From assembly GCA_965226855.1 (NCBI GenBank), contig CBDDEE010000027.1, forward strand, positions 186,001 to 250,000: a stretch of DNA of 64,000 bases, written 5' to 3'. A program made the translations under genes and the position numbers. Position 1 is the stretch's first letter; each line of letters starts with the position of its first letter. The notes beneath the pieces are model-generated. The model worked only from the letters and a program-made list of their open reading frames with translations. It was not told where the DNA came from and did no database searches. Positions 55,896 to 64,000 of the stretch are shown one piece after another. The DNA comes from JAUXJB01 sp965226855 (GTDB lineage: Bacteria; Myxococcota_A; UBA9160; SZUA-336).

Positions 55896-57337
55896 GAGAG
55901 TGACCCAAGATTCGGGTGGGCGGAGGTGATTGTAGCGAGGGCCCCCAACTGGACGTGGAGCGATGTACGGGCCAACGGGGGTCCGAGGTAGCCGGTAGAT
56001 GTCGATCTACACAGATATGCGTCAGATCCAGGGCCTGACGTGCGCGAAACGGGTCCGCACCCGCCCGATCACGCCATCTGCGCTCGGCAGAGCGCCATCA
56101 CGTTGAAGCCCGAGCACACCAGGTCCCACTCTCCCGTCACCTTCTCCTGGCCGCGCAGCATGAAGCGCCGAAACCGCTGTCGTGCCTTGATCTCGGCAAA
56201 CGGCCGCTCCGCCTGGGTCTTCCGCTGCGCGTAGCGTTGCTGGGCCCAGGGCAGTCGTAAGATCCGGTGCATCCGCTGCGCCCGGGCTCCCTTGGGCCAG
56301 CGGGACGACTTCCGCCCGCGGACCGCGATCAACGCCTGTTGTCCCCGCCGTTCCAACGCCTTCAGGTTCGACTCGCTCAGGTACCCGTTGTCGGCCAGCA
56401 GAATCTCCGCTCGCTGACTCGTGTTCGTCTCGATTGCCTCGACCATGGGCTCCAACTGCTCGTAGTCATTGGCCTTCTCTGTCAGCTCGTTCGCCACGAT
56501 CAGGCCGTCCTCACTCGTCGCCAGCTGCGCGTTGTAGCAGTACTGCAAGGATCCCTCGGTCTTCATCATGTTCGCTTCGGGGTCCGCGAAGCTCTTCTGG
56601 TGCTTCGCTTCGAGCTTCTCCCCCTTCTCCCGCTCCAGCTGCTCCCGGGCCGCTCGGATCCGCTCCCGTCGTCGCTCGCGCAGCTGTAGCTCTTCTGGAA
56701 GCCCACCTCCGCCATCGTCGTCCCCGTGCTCTTGCTCTTCCGCAGCGTTGAGCTCGTCCATCTGCGCCACGATCTGCTCGATCTCGTCGCTCAGCTGATC
56801 CTCCGCCTCCAGCATCCGCGCGTGGCTCATCGCCTTGGACCGCGACGTGTTCGCCCGGATCTTCGTGCCGTCTACCGCCACCTGCCCGAGCTTCACAAGC
56901 CCCATCGCCTGCGCCACCTTCAGCGTCTGCAAGAACACCTCTCGGAAGTCCCTGTGGTGACGGTCCCGGAATCGGTTGATCGTCCGGAAGTTCGGTCGTA
57001 GCCCAGCCGCGAGGTAGCGAAACCGCAGGTCGTAGTGCAGCCGTCGCGCAAGCTCCCGCCCGCTGTACACGCCCACGACCGCCCCCAGAAGCCACAGCTT
57101 CAACAGCATCCGAGGCGGGAAGGCTCGCTCTCCACGCCGGCGATACCGCTTCTCGAACCGCCGCAGATCCAGCGACTCCACCAAATCGTCGATGAACAGC
57201 GCCGGATCCGATGGATCCAGAGCCTCCCCCACGTGCGCCGGTAGCAGCTCGCCCTGCTGCGGCACATACGCCTTGAACATGACCTCTTCCCCCACGCTCC
57301 CAAGTTAGCCAATAAGGGAATCTTGGGTCACTCTCCT
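55894..57337 (-). mobile_element. IS1182-type insertion sequence (about 1.44 kb)
   Basis: Ends in 20-bp perfect inverted repeats AGGAGAGTGACCCAAGATTC at 55894 and 57337. One flank reads CTAG (55892-55895, overlapping the repeat); the other side abuts IS copy D as CTC-CT-CAGG, so a second CTAG would need two lost bases. The transposase is on the minus strand. Bases 55914-56068 between the left repeat and the transposase stop show no gene. Confidence 0.92.
56069..57280 (-). CDS. IS1182-family transposase
   Basis: A 403-residue transposase. N-terminal DUF772-like domain (FPPRMLLKLWLLGAVVGVYS, NFRTINRFRDRH), then a DDE domain with Asp in VAVDGTKIRANTSR, Asp in ILLADNGYLSES and Glu in RPFAEIKARQRFRRF. 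A charged insertion (HGDDDGGGGLPEELQLRERR) lies between the first two catalytic residues, as in IS1182 members. ATG at 57280 has GGAAGAGG upstream. The frame is intact. Confidence 0.93.
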   Translation of the reverse strand: MFKAYVPQQGELLPAHVGEALDPSDPALFIDDLVESLDLRRFEKRYRRRGERAFPPRMLLKLWLLGAVVGVYSGRELARRLHYDLRFRYLAAGLRPNFRTINRFRDRHHRDFREVFLQTLKVAQAMGLVKLGQVAVDGTKIRANTSRSKAMSHARMLEAEDQLSDEIEQIVAQMDELNAAEEQEHGDDDGGGGLPEELQLRERRRERIRAAREQLEREKGEKLEAKHQKSFADPEANMMKTEGSLQYCYNAQLATSEDGLIVANELTEKANDYEQLEPMVEAIETNTSQRAEILLADNGYLSESNLKALERRGQQALIAVRGRKSSRWPKGARAQRMHRILRLPWAQQRYAQRKTQAERPFAEIKARQRFRRFMLRGQEKVTGEWDLVCSGFNVMALCRAQMA

Positions 57338-58609
57338 CAGGCTGCTGAAAAAACTCCTCATCGAAGGGTACCTTTGAGGGAAGCCCCAAGGGGGAGATGT
57401 GAGAGGACCGCAGACGCTCCAGGGTGGGATCTTCAGCTACGTATCGCTGGAGTCCCGGATTCCCGAGGACCATCCGCTTCGAGCGATCCGGCGACTGGTG
57501 GACGCGGCGCTGGAGCAGCTGTCGCGACGCTTCGATGGTATCTACGCCAAAGGGGTCGGCCGACCGTCGGTCCCGCCGGAGCAGCTGTTGCGGGCGCTGC
57601 TGTTGCAGGTGCTGTACACGATCCGGAGCGAGCGCCAGCTGATCGAGCAGATCGACTACAACCTGCTCTACCGCTGGTTCGTGGGCCTGGAGCTGGACGA
57701 TGAGGTGTTCAGCGCGACGGTGTTCACCAAGAATCGGGAACGGCTGCTGAAGGGCGAGATCGCTCAGCATTTCTTCGAGGCGGTGCTGGCGCAGGCGGAG
57801 TCGGAGGGGTTGGTGTCATCGGAGCACTTCACGGTGGACGGGACGCTGATCGAGGCGTGGGCGAGCCAGAAGAGCTTCGTGCGCAAGGACGAGAAGCGCA
57901 GGGACGATGACGACCCGGGCAACCCGACGGTCAACTTCCGGGGCGAGAAGCGGAGCAACCAGACGCATGCGTCGAGGACGGATCCGGACGCCCGACTGGC
58001 GGGGATGAGGGGCCAGGGCGCGCGGCTCGCGTATCAGGGACACGTCGTGACGGAGAACCGCAACGGCCTGGTGGTGGCGGCGAAGCTCACTCAGGCGTCG
58101 GGGTATGCGGAGCGCGAAGCGGCTCTCGAGATGGTGCTGGGTCTGGGGGGCGCTCGCCGGATCACCCTGGCTGGAGACAAGGGCTACGACGCCAAGAGCT
58201 TTGTGCAGGCGCTTCGGGCCTGGAGCGTTACCCCGCACGTGGCACAGAACACGACGAACCGCCGAAGCGCGATCGATCGAAGGACCACAGGACACCCGGG
58301 CTACGAGGTGAGCCAGCGCTTCCGCAAACGGGTGGAGGAGGTGTTTGGCTGGATGAAGACGGTGGGCTTGATGCGCAAGACCCGGCACCGGGGCACGGAT
58401 CGGGTCGGCTGGGTCTTCACCTTCACTGCTGCGGCCTACAACCTGGTCCGTATCCGCAACCTGTTGGAGGCGACATAGCTCATGATCCCGCAAGATCTAC
58501 CCGTGCGACACCGAACCGGTTCGTACCGGGAACGGCGATCCCTCTCCCTGCTCGGCACGCCTCCCGTCAGAGGCGTCCCGCCCAACCCAGTCACTTTCTC
58601 CGCAGCCTG
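57338..58609 (+). mobile_element. IS5-type insertion sequence, copy D (1272 bp)
   Basis: Complete element with one extra A in the left terminal repeat (CAGGCTGCTGAAAAAA). CTAG follows on the right (58610-58613) and forms part of the ribosome-binding site AGGAGG of the E1-alpha gene. On the left it directly abuts the IS1182-type element. The original site was most likely the OsmC stop codon CTAG followed by GAGGCTCGG. Confidence 0.95.
57399..58478 (+). CDS. IS5-family DDE transposase (copy D)
   Basis: A 359-residue protein identical to copies A and B (same domains and catalytic residues). GTG start at 57399. It points towards the 2-oxoacid dehydrogenase operon, so readthrough from its promoter could influence that operon, although a hairpin lies before the right end. 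Confidence 0.96.
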   Translation: MRGPQTLQGGIFSYVSLESRIPEDHPLRAIRRLVDAALEQLSRRFDGIYAKGVGRPSVPPEQLLRALLLQVLYTIRSERQLIEQIDYNLLYRWFVGLELDDEVFSATVFTKNRERLLKGEIAQHFFEAVLAQAESEGLVSSEHFTVDGTLIEAWASQKSFVRKDEKRRDDDDPGNPTVNFRGEKRSNQTHASRTDPDARLAGMRGQGARLAYQGHVVTENRNGLVVAAKLTQASGYAEREAALEMVLGLGGARRITLAGDKGYDAKSFVQALRAWSVTPHVAQNTTNRRSAIDRRTTGHPGYEVSQRFRKRVEEVFGWMKTVGLMRKTRHRGTDRVGWVFTFTAAAYNLVRIRNLLEAT

Positions 58610-58628
58610 CTAGGAGGCTCGGCGAGCC

Positions 58629-59732
58629 GTGCTGGACGTGCCCTTCGCCATTCTCAACGAGGACGGGAGCTGCCCCGAGGAGTACCGCGAGCTGATCGAC
58701 GACGACGCTCTCCTCCGGGTCCTGGACACGTTCGCGCTGAACCGCGTGATGGACCGGCGCTTCCTGATGCTCCAGCGCCAGGGTCGGCTCGGCTTCTACA
58801 TGACGAGCACCGGTGAAGAAGCCACTACGATCGGGGCCGCCTACTGCCTGCGCGCGGACGACCCGATCTTTCTCAGCTACCGGGAGCTCGGCTCCCTGCT
58901 CTGGCGCGGTGTCCCCCTACCCCTGCTGATGAACCAGCTGATCGGGAACAACCAGGACCTGTGCCAGGGTCGCCAGATGCCGATCCACTTCTGCTTCCGC
59001 GAGTGGAGCATCCCGTCCGTGAGTAGCCCCGTCGGCACGCAGCTTCCGCACGCCTGCGGCTATGCCTACGCGGCACGCATCAAGAAGACCGGTCAGGTGG
59101 CCCTGGCCTTCCTTGGCGAAGGAACGGCGTCGGAAGGCGACTTCCACACCGCCGTGAACTTCAGCGGCGTGTTCAACGCTCCCGCAGTCTTCGTGATCCG
59201 GAACAACGGTTACGCGATCTCCACCCCCGAATCCGTTCAGACGGCGGCGCGCAGTCTCGCGGCACGCGGCGACGGCTACGGCGTTCCAGGAGTCCAGGTG
59301 GATGGCAACGACTTCCTCGCGGTGATCCACGCGGTCGGCCAGGCGGTGGAGCGCGCGCGCTCGGGCGCAGGCCCTGCCCTGATCGAAGCACAGACGTACC
59401 GGATCGGCGCCCATTCCACCGCCGACGACCCGTCAGTCTACCGCTCGGAGGTGGAGGCCGAGCGCTGGCAGCAGCTCGATCCCGAGCTGCGGCTGCAACG
59501 CCACGCGCAGTGGCGGGGTATCTGGGACAGCTCGCGCGGGCAAGAGGCCAAGGCTCGGTCGGAGGAGCGCATCGCCGCCCTCATCAAGGAGTGTGAGCCG
59601 TGGCCTCCCCCGCCCCTGGAATCACTGTTCGAGGGAGTAACCGAGGAGCTCACGCCGCAGCTCGAGGAGCAGCGTACCGCCTATCTGCGCTTTTTGAACG
59701 CGCAGACGAGCGAGACGGACGACGTCCCGTAA
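58629..59732 (+). CDS. bkdA1: Branched-chain 2-oxoacid dehydrogenase E1 component, alpha subunit
   Basis: A 367-residue thiamine-diphosphate subunit. The cofactor motif is GEGTASEGDFHTAVNFSG...RNNGYAIST, in the GEG-to-NN form of branched-chain rather than pyruvate E1. GRQMPIHFCFREW and the phosphorylation-loop-like YRIGAHSTADDPSVYRSEVEAE also fit branched-chain enzymes. GTG start with AGGAGG 11 bases before, where AG comes from the CTAG of IS copy D. First gene of an operon with E1-beta, E2 and a regulator. Confidence 0.92.
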   Translation: MLDVPFAILNEDGSCPEEYRELIDDDALLRVLDTFALNRVMDRRFLMLQRQGRLGFYMTSTGEEATTIGAAYCLRADDPIFLSYRELGSLLWRGVPLPLLMNQLIGNNQDLCQGRQMPIHFCFREWSIPSVSSPVGTQLPHACGYAYAARIKKTGQVALAFLGEGTASEGDFHTAVNFSGVFNAPAVFVIRNNGYAISTPESVQTAARSLAARGDGYGVPGVQVDGNDFLAVIHAVGQAVERARSGAGPALIEAQTYRIGAHSTADDPSVYRSEVEAERWQQLDPELRLQRHAQWRGIWDSSRGQEAKARSEERIAALIKECEPWPPPPLESLFEGVTEELTPQLEEQRTAYLRFLNAQTSETDDVP

Positions 59733-59740
59733 AAACGCCG

Positions 59741-60724
59741 ATGGCCGAGACCAAGCAGCTCAACCTGATCCATGCCTTGAACGACGCCCTCGATCTGTAT
59801 CTGGAGCGAGAGAAGGCCGCCGTCGTGCTCGGCGAGGACGTGGGTCTGTTCGGCGGCGTCTTCCGCGTGACCTCGGGCCTGCAGGAGAAGCACGGCTCGG
59901 AGCGCGTCTTCGACACGCCCCTCGCCGAGGCCGGCATCGTCGGCATGGCCGTCGGCATGGCCCTGGCGGGCCTCCGGCCCATCGTGGAGATCCAGTTCGT
60001 CGACTTCATCTTTCCGGCGTTCGACCAGATCGTGAACGAGCTCGCCAAGTACCGCTATCGCTCCGGCGGGCAGTACACGCCAAAGGTCGTGATCCGCGCG
60101 CCTTACGGCGGCGGCATTCGCGGGGGGCTCTACCACTCGCAAAGCCCCGAGGCGTACTTTGCTCACACCCCTGGCCTGCGGGTCGTGATTCCATCGAGAC
60201 CCAGACAGGCCAAGGGTCTGCTGCTCGCCGCGTTGGAATGTCCGGACCCCGTGATCTTCCTGGAGCCAAAGCGCATCTACCGCGCCAGCCGTGGCGACGT
60301 GCCGACCGATTACTACACGCTGCCGCTGGATCGCGCCGAGGTGGTACGCACGGGCGTTGACGCGACGCTCGTCGCGTACGGCGCGATGCTCCCGATTGCC
60401 CAGGACGCTGCGATGCGTGCCGAGGGCGAAGGTTACGACGTCGAGGTGATCGACCTGGTGAGTGTGGCCCCCTACGACATCGACACGGTCGTGCGATCCG
60501 TGGAGAAAACCGGCCGCCTGCTCGTGGCCCACGAGGCCCCACGCAGCTGTGGCTTCGGGGCAGAGCTGCTCGCAGCCGTGCAGGAGCGCGCGTTCACGCG
60601 GCTCGAGGCACCGCTCGCCCGCGTGACCGGGCTCGACACGCCATTCCCTTACGCGCTCGAGGATCACTACCTCCCCAGCGCCGACCGGATCCTTTTCGAA
60701 CTCAGGGAGGTCATCGAGTTCTAG
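59741..60724 (+). CDS. bkdA2: Branched-chain 2-oxoacid dehydrogenase E1 component, beta subunit
   Basis: A 327-residue transketolase-like subunit (VVLGEDVGLFGGVFRVTSGL, RVFDTPLAEAGIVGMAVGMA, YGGGIRGGLYHSQSPEAYFA). ATG at 59741 is eight bases after the E1-alpha stop. Forms the alpha2-beta2 E1 that decarboxylates 2-oxo acids from Leu, Ile and Val and acylates the E2 lipoyl group. Confidence 0.94.
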   Translation: MAETKQLNLIHALNDALDLYLEREKAAVVLGEDVGLFGGVFRVTSGLQEKHGSERVFDTPLAEAGIVGMAVGMALAGLRPIVEIQFVDFIFPAFDQIVNELAKYRYRSGGQYTPKVVIRAPYGGGIRGGLYHSQSPEAYFAHTPGLRVVIPSRPRQAKGLLLAALECPDPVIFLEPKRIYRASRGDVPTDYYTLPLDRAEVVRTGVDATLVAYGAMLPIAQDAAMRAEGEGYDVEVIDLVSVAPYDIDTVVRSVEKTGRLLVAHEAPRSCGFGAELLAAVQERAFTRLEAPLARVTGLDTPFPYALEDHYLPSADRILFELREVIEF

Positions 60725-60726
60725 CC

Positions 60727-62019
60727 ATGCTTCGCTTCGAGTTGCCAGACATAGGAGAGGGTGTCGTCGAGGCGGAGATTCTGGACTGGAAAGTGCGAGA
60801 GGGCGAGCTCGTCAAGGAGGATCAGATCCTGGTCGAGCTCCTGACCGACAAGGCCGAGATCGAGATCCCCTCCCCATACGCCGGCCGCGTCCTGCGGATC
60901 TGCTTCCAGGTCGGAGAGATCGCGCCCGTCGGGGCTGTCCTGATCGAGATCGACGACGACGGATCCGGTCCCGAGGTCACAGTGCCGAGCCCGACGATTC
61001 CGGAGGAGCCGGCGGGCCCGGCGGAGACACGCGCGGCACCCGCGCCGCCCGCGAGCGGCGCGGCACATCCGCCCACCATGCCCGAGCGCCCGCGCTCCCA
61101 GCAGAAGGCCAGCGCGCGTCCGAGTGGAGAGAGCGTGGACGCCGTCCCGGCAGTGCGCGACCTGGCGCGCCGCCTCGACGTCGACCTGAAGAGCGTGCCA
61201 GGCTCCGGTCCGGGTGGCCGGATCATGCGGCGCGACGTGGAGCGCGCCCAGCGGGGAGGCGAACGGGTCGAGGTCGCGGAGCAGAGCCCCGCAGCGGCGG
61301 AGACGACGCGGGACCCCCAGGACTGGGAGCGACGACCGTTCCGCGGACTGCGCCGTGCCATCGCTCGCAGGATGGTGCAGGCGCGACGCATGGCCGCGCA
61401 CTTCACCTACGTGGAGGAGGTCGATCTGACCAACCTGCTCGCCGCATCCGAGCGCACGGCGGAGAGCAGCCCGCGCTCCCCACTCGCATTCATCGCGCAC
61501 ACGACAGTGCGCAGCCTCGCGGGCAGCCCCGTCCTGAACGCCAGCATCGACGACGAGCGCGAGGAGATCATCTACAAGGGCGTGGTCCATCTCGGCATCG
61601 CGACCGCGACGGGCGAAGGCCTGGTCGTGCCGGTGATCCACGAGGCCGCCCGGTTCTCGGTGGCCGAGCTGGCCGAGGAGATCGACGCACTGGCGCGCAA
61701 GGCGCGGGAGGGTCGTCTGACGCCGGGAGAGCTGCGCGGGAGCACCTTCACGATCACGTCGTTGGGAAAGCTCGGCGGGGTCATGTCGACCCCGATCTTG
61801 AACTACCCGGAGGTCGCAATTCTCGGCGTCGGCGCGTTACGCTCCGTCCCCGTATTGCGGGCCGGCGAGCTCGAAGCTCGCAGTGTGCTGAACCTCTCGA
61901 TCAGCGTCGATCACCGCATCACTGACGGCCTGGAGGCCGCGCGCTTCGTCGAGGACGTCAAGCGGAAGCTGGAGGACGTCGACTTTCCCGGGTTCGCAGC
62001 CGGCAGGAGCCAAGCATGA
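60727..62019 (+). CDS. bkdB: Dihydrolipoamide acyltransferase (E2) of the 2-oxoacid dehydrogenase complex
   Basis: A 430-residue E2. One lipoyl domain (residues 1-75) with the lipoylated Lys in LLTDKAEIEIPSPY. An Ala/Pro-rich linker (90-135), a peripheral-subunit-binding domain (about 138-175; AVRDLARRLDVDLKSVPGSG) and a catalytic domain to the end with SVDHRITDG carrying the catalytic His and Asp. ATG is two bases after the E1-beta stop. No E3 gene is seen in the window, so a general dihydrolipoamide dehydrogenase is presumably shared. Confidence 0.94.
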   Translation: MLRFELPDIGEGVVEAEILDWKVREGELVKEDQILVELLTDKAEIEIPSPYAGRVLRICFQVGEIAPVGAVLIEIDDDGSGPEVTVPSPTIPEEPAGPAETRAAPAPPASGAAHPPTMPERPRSQQKASARPSGESVDAVPAVRDLARRLDVDLKSVPGSGPGGRIMRRDVERAQRGGERVEVAEQSPAAAETTRDPQDWERRPFRGLRRAIARRMVQARRMAAHFTYVEEVDLTNLLAASERTAESSPRSPLAFIAHTTVRSLAGSPVLNASIDDEREEIIYKGVVHLGIATATGEGLVVPVIHEAARFSVAELAEEIDALARKAREGRLTPGELRGSTFTITSLGKLGGVMSTPILNYPEVAILGVGALRSVPVLRAGELEARSVLNLSISVDHRITDGLEAARFVEDVKRKLEDVDFPGFAAGRSQA

Positions 62020-62645
62020 CAGACGGCGATCTACTCGAGCTCGAGCTGGGACAGAAGCTGCGGAGGATTCGCGAGGATCGAGGCCTTGCGCTCTCGCAGC
62101 TGGCGCAGAAATCAGGCCTCCCGACGGAGCAGCTCGAGGCGTTCGAGGAGAGCAGGGCCGTGCCCGGAATCGGGCAGCTCTCGAAGATTGCGTCGACCCT
62201 GGATGTGAGTCTGGGACACTTCTTCCAGCGCACCGTTCCGGAGCAGCGCGTCGAGGTCGTACGCTCCGCGGATCGCTGGACCGTACAGCCGCAGAGCGAG
62301 GCGGCGCGGACGCTGAACTACCGCTATCAGGCCCTCTCCTACAGCCTGACCGACAAGCTGATGGCTCCCTTTCTCGTCGAGATTCCACCGGACGATTCCA
62401 GCGATGCGCCGACGTCTGTCCACGATGGCGAGGAGTTTCTGTTCGTGCTGAGCGGGCAGCTAGAGGTCACCGTTGGTGGGGATGTCCATCGCCTCGCTCC
62501 GGGAGACTCGATCTACTTCGACTCCCGGATGGAGCACTCCCTGCGCGCCGCGGAGGGAGCCCCGGTCAGAGTCGTCGCGTGCGTTGCCCAGGAGCGAAGA
62601 CCGGGGCTGGAGAACCCCATCGACCGCTCCTACGCGAGGCACTAG
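62016..62645 (+). CDS. XRE-family regulator with cupin domain
   Basis: A 209-residue regulator. Helix-turn-helix of the XRE type (about 12-68; LGQKLRRIREDRGLALSQLA, TEQLEAFEESRAVPGIGQLS) and a C-terminal cupin (about 135-195; DGEEFLFVLSGQLEVTVGGD, GDSIYFDSRMEHSLRA). The start overlaps the E2 stop by four bases, so it is produced with the dehydrogenase and probably controls it in response to a small ligand bound by the cupin. The ligand is unknown. Confidence 0.9.
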   Translation: MTDGDLLELELGQKLRRIREDRGLALSQLAQKSGLPTEQLEAFEESRAVPGIGQLSKIASTLDVSLGHFFQRTVPEQRVEVVRSADRWTVQPQSEAARTLNYRYQALSYSLTDKLMAPFLVEIPPDDSSDAPTSVHDGEEFLFVLSGQLEVTVGGDVHRLAPGDSIYFDSRMEHSLRAAEGAPVRVVACVAQERRPGLENPIDRSYARH

Positions 62646-62746
62646 CCTGTCTCGATGCGGACGGGCGGATCCCGACGCACTGAGCCGCGTGAGCCGTGGA
62701 GTCCCCGCCGAGCTGAGCTTCCTGCACTTCTACAATCAAAAGCACT

Positions 62747-62774
62747 CGGGCGAGCCCGCTTTGCGGCTCGCCCG
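62747..62774. terminator. Bidirectional terminator-like hairpin
   Basis: CGGGCGAGCC and GGCTCGCCCG form a perfect 10-bp stem around CGCTTTGC between two convergent genes. ATCAAAAG lies just to the left, giving a weak U-run for minus-strand transcripts only. Confidence 0.6.
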
Positions 62775-62795
62775 GCGATCGCCTGAGCGCAGGCC

Positions 62796-64000
62796 TCAGT
62801 TCGGGAGGGGCTCGGGGGCCGCAGGGGGCGGTGGGAAGAGCGGGAAGTTCTGATCCTTCTGCTTGCGTCGCTCGAGGAGCTCCTGCTCGAGCGGCGGCAG
62901 CGAGCCGGTCTTCTCCGCAGAGACGCGCTGGCGCTCGCGTCCGGCGACATAGGCGGTCACGACGACGACGGTCTCCGTGGTGACGGTGACCTCTTCGCGC
63001 TTCGAGAACAGCAGGCCGAGGAGCGGCAGGTCCATCAGGAACGGCACGCCGGAGCGACTCTGTGTCACGGTGTCCTTGAGCAGCCCGCCAATGAAGATTC
63101 TCTCGTCGTCGCCGATCAGGAGCGTCGTGGTCACCTCCGCGGTGGTCTGGTTCGGAAGACCATCGCTGATCGTCCCCGTGCTGACCTCCGGGTGGATGTC
63201 GAGCCGGATCCGGCCCAGCCGGTCGACCGAGCCCCGGAAGCGGAGAATGACGCCCGACTCGAGGAACTCGACGCTCTCGCTCGTGACCTCGTTGATGGTC
63301 GTGGTCACGCGGAATCCGAGCCTGTCCGCGATCAGGACCTCCGCCTCCTCGTGCTCCAGCGCGAGCAGGCTGGGAGTCGAGAGTGTTCGCACCCGACCCT
63401 TCTCGGCAAGCGCGTTCAGGGCGCCCTCGAAGCTCGGCGAGACCACCTCAAGGAAGAACCCAGACGTCCCCGTCGAGGTCTGACCCCGGATTCCGAAGAC
63501 AGCCGTGCCATCATCGTGGGTGACAAGCTGCGACCAGTCGACCCCGTAGAGGTCGTTCTCATCGAGCGTGATCTCGAGGATCTTCGCCTCGATCAGGATC
63601 TGCTGCGGCTCCCGATCGATTTCGGCCACCATCCGCTCCATACGGAGCACGAAGTCGGGCAGGTCCTCGACGACGAGCATGCGGCGATCGGGAAACACCG
63701 TGATCTCCCCGTAACGCGACTGGTGCTTGGCGAGGATCTCCGAGATCGCCTGCGGATCCGAGTACTCCACCTTCAGCATGCGCACGATGGTGTTCCCGTC
63801 GGCCGAGTCTCGACCCGCCTCCTCTCGCGTCATGATCACCCATGAACGCCTCCGACGCTCCGCGACGTAGCCCGCGGCCTCGGCAATAGAGCGCACGGCC
63901 TGATCCATGCTGACATCAAACAGTGTCACCGAGATCGAGCCCGCCACGCCCTTGCCGATCAGGACGCTGACGTGTTCCTTGCGCGAGAGCATCTCGTACA
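62796..64000 (-). CDS. Secretin (type II/IV pilus outer-membrane pore), 5'-truncated by window edge
   Basis: The visible 400 residues begin in an STN-like domain (SVTLFDVSMDQAVRSIAEAA). An N1-like domain follows (IVRMLKVEYSDPQAISEIL, RRMLVVEDLPDFVLRMERMV), then the secretin core (QQILIEAKILEITLDENDLYG to VPFLMDLPLLGLLFSKRE, the secretin signature). A Pro-rich tail ends the protein. The STN-plus-secretin order resembles PilQ or MshL. The frame is open to the window edge, so the ATG at 63992 is not taken as the start. It could serve the same pilus system as the PilX/PilY1 operon. Confidence 0.9.
   Translation of the reverse strand, partial: YEMLSRKEHVSVLIGKGVAGSISVTLFDVSMDQAVRSIAEAAGYVAERRRRSWVIMTREEAGRDSADGNTIVRMLKVEYSDPQAISEILAKHQSRYGEITVFPDRRMLVVEDLPDFVLRMERMVAEIDREPQQILIEAKILEITLDENDLYGVDWSQLVTHDDGTAVFGIRGQTSTGTSGFFLEVVSPSFEGALNALAEKGRVRTLSTPSLLALEHEEAEVLIADRLGFRVTTTINEVTSESVEFLESGVILRFRGSVDRLGRIRLDIHPEVSTGTISDGLPNQTTAEVTTTLLIGDDERIFIGGLLKDTVTQSRSGVPFLMDLPLLGLLFSKREEVTVTTETVVVVTAYVAGRERQRVSAEKTGSLPPLEQELLERRKQKDQNFPLFPPPPAAPEPLPN

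Noticed and set aside
57816..58493. Long open frame antisense to the transposase (225 codons, present in each copy)
   Set aside because: It is a shadow of the G/C-rich transposase gene, with His/Arg/Leu-rich composition and no recognisable domain.
1..64000. CRISPR arrays, prophage, integrases, restriction or toxin-antitoxin systems
   Set aside because: None seen. There is no regularly spaced repeat series, no phage structural gene and no recognisable defence gene. The repeats present are insertion sequences, the tandem duplication and two REP-like elements.

Overview
The window is high-GC bacterial chromosome, mostly dense housekeeping and accessory genes on both strands. It carries type IV pilus genes (PilX/PilY1-like, a secretin), a GEMM riboswitch, several c-di-GMP and Ser/Thr signalling proteins, a FapA/DUF342 protein, a pyrophosphate-type phosphofructokinase, an ArsS-type radical SAM enzyme and many acyl-CoA/thiolase/DUF35 genes. 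This mix fits an uncultured member of the former Deltaproteobacteria (Myxococcota, Desulfobacterota or Binatota-like). That is an inference from gene content; no taxonomic marker is present.

Layout. 1-4.2 kb: nitrilase-type amidase, FHA protein, LOG protein, PPi-type PFK, ECF sigma/anti-sigma pair. 4.2-7 kb: first copy of a 1271-bp IS5-type element, ArsS-like radical SAM, PilZ protein, tRNA-Arg(CCU). 7-15.4 kb: aminotransferase, hydrolases, rhomboid protease, and an operon of a condensing-enzyme/DUF35 fusion, a thiolase and RfbC. 15.5-19.3 kb: a giant G/C-tract hairpin, IS copy two, then a UbiB-type kinase overlapping a putative diiron protein. 19.4-29 kb: aminotransferase, frameshifted fxsA, MsrB, M23 peptidase, DsbD-like protein, HDOD-GGDEF protein, MsrPQ. 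29-34.6 kb: PpiC, frameshifted HupE/UreJ, a GGDEF-EAL protein carrying a 15-residue patch of the IS transposase, Apt, LysM-M23 lipoprotein, tRNA-Pro(GGG). 34.7-45 kb: thiolase, CmcJ/NvfI-like oxygenase, an area rich in broken genes (MBL, HAD, P450, IS copy three, secreted exoprotein), and a PAS-LuxR gene followed by three overlapping small genes. 45-55.3 kb: DUF35 plus Cys-less thiolase-fold protein, PilY1/PilX operon behind a GEMM-I riboswitch with A at the ligand-selecting position, a Ser/Thr kinase with C-terminal catalytic domain, FapA. 55.4-64 kb: OsmC, a back-to-back IS1182-type and IS5-type insertion, a branched-chain 2-oxoacid dehydrogenase operon (E1alpha, E1beta, E2, XRE-cupin regulator), and a secretin running off the window.

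Themes. (1) Nucleotide second messengers and surface appendages: two GGDEF proteins, a PilZ protein, a riboswitch-controlled pilus-tip operon and a secretin. (2) Thiol and methionine repair: DsbD-like, MsrB and MsrPQ within 8 kb. (3) CoA-thioester chemistry: three thiolase-fold genes plus DUF35 partners. (4) Active mobile DNA: three complete IS5-type copies with identical transposases and one decayed copy. Where the site can be read, the target is CTAG, and in three of four cases that CTAG contains the stop codon of the neighbouring gene.

Several genes carry single-base indels, two of them clearly in homopolymers. These could be real decay or residual sequencing error; the sequence alone cannot settle which.
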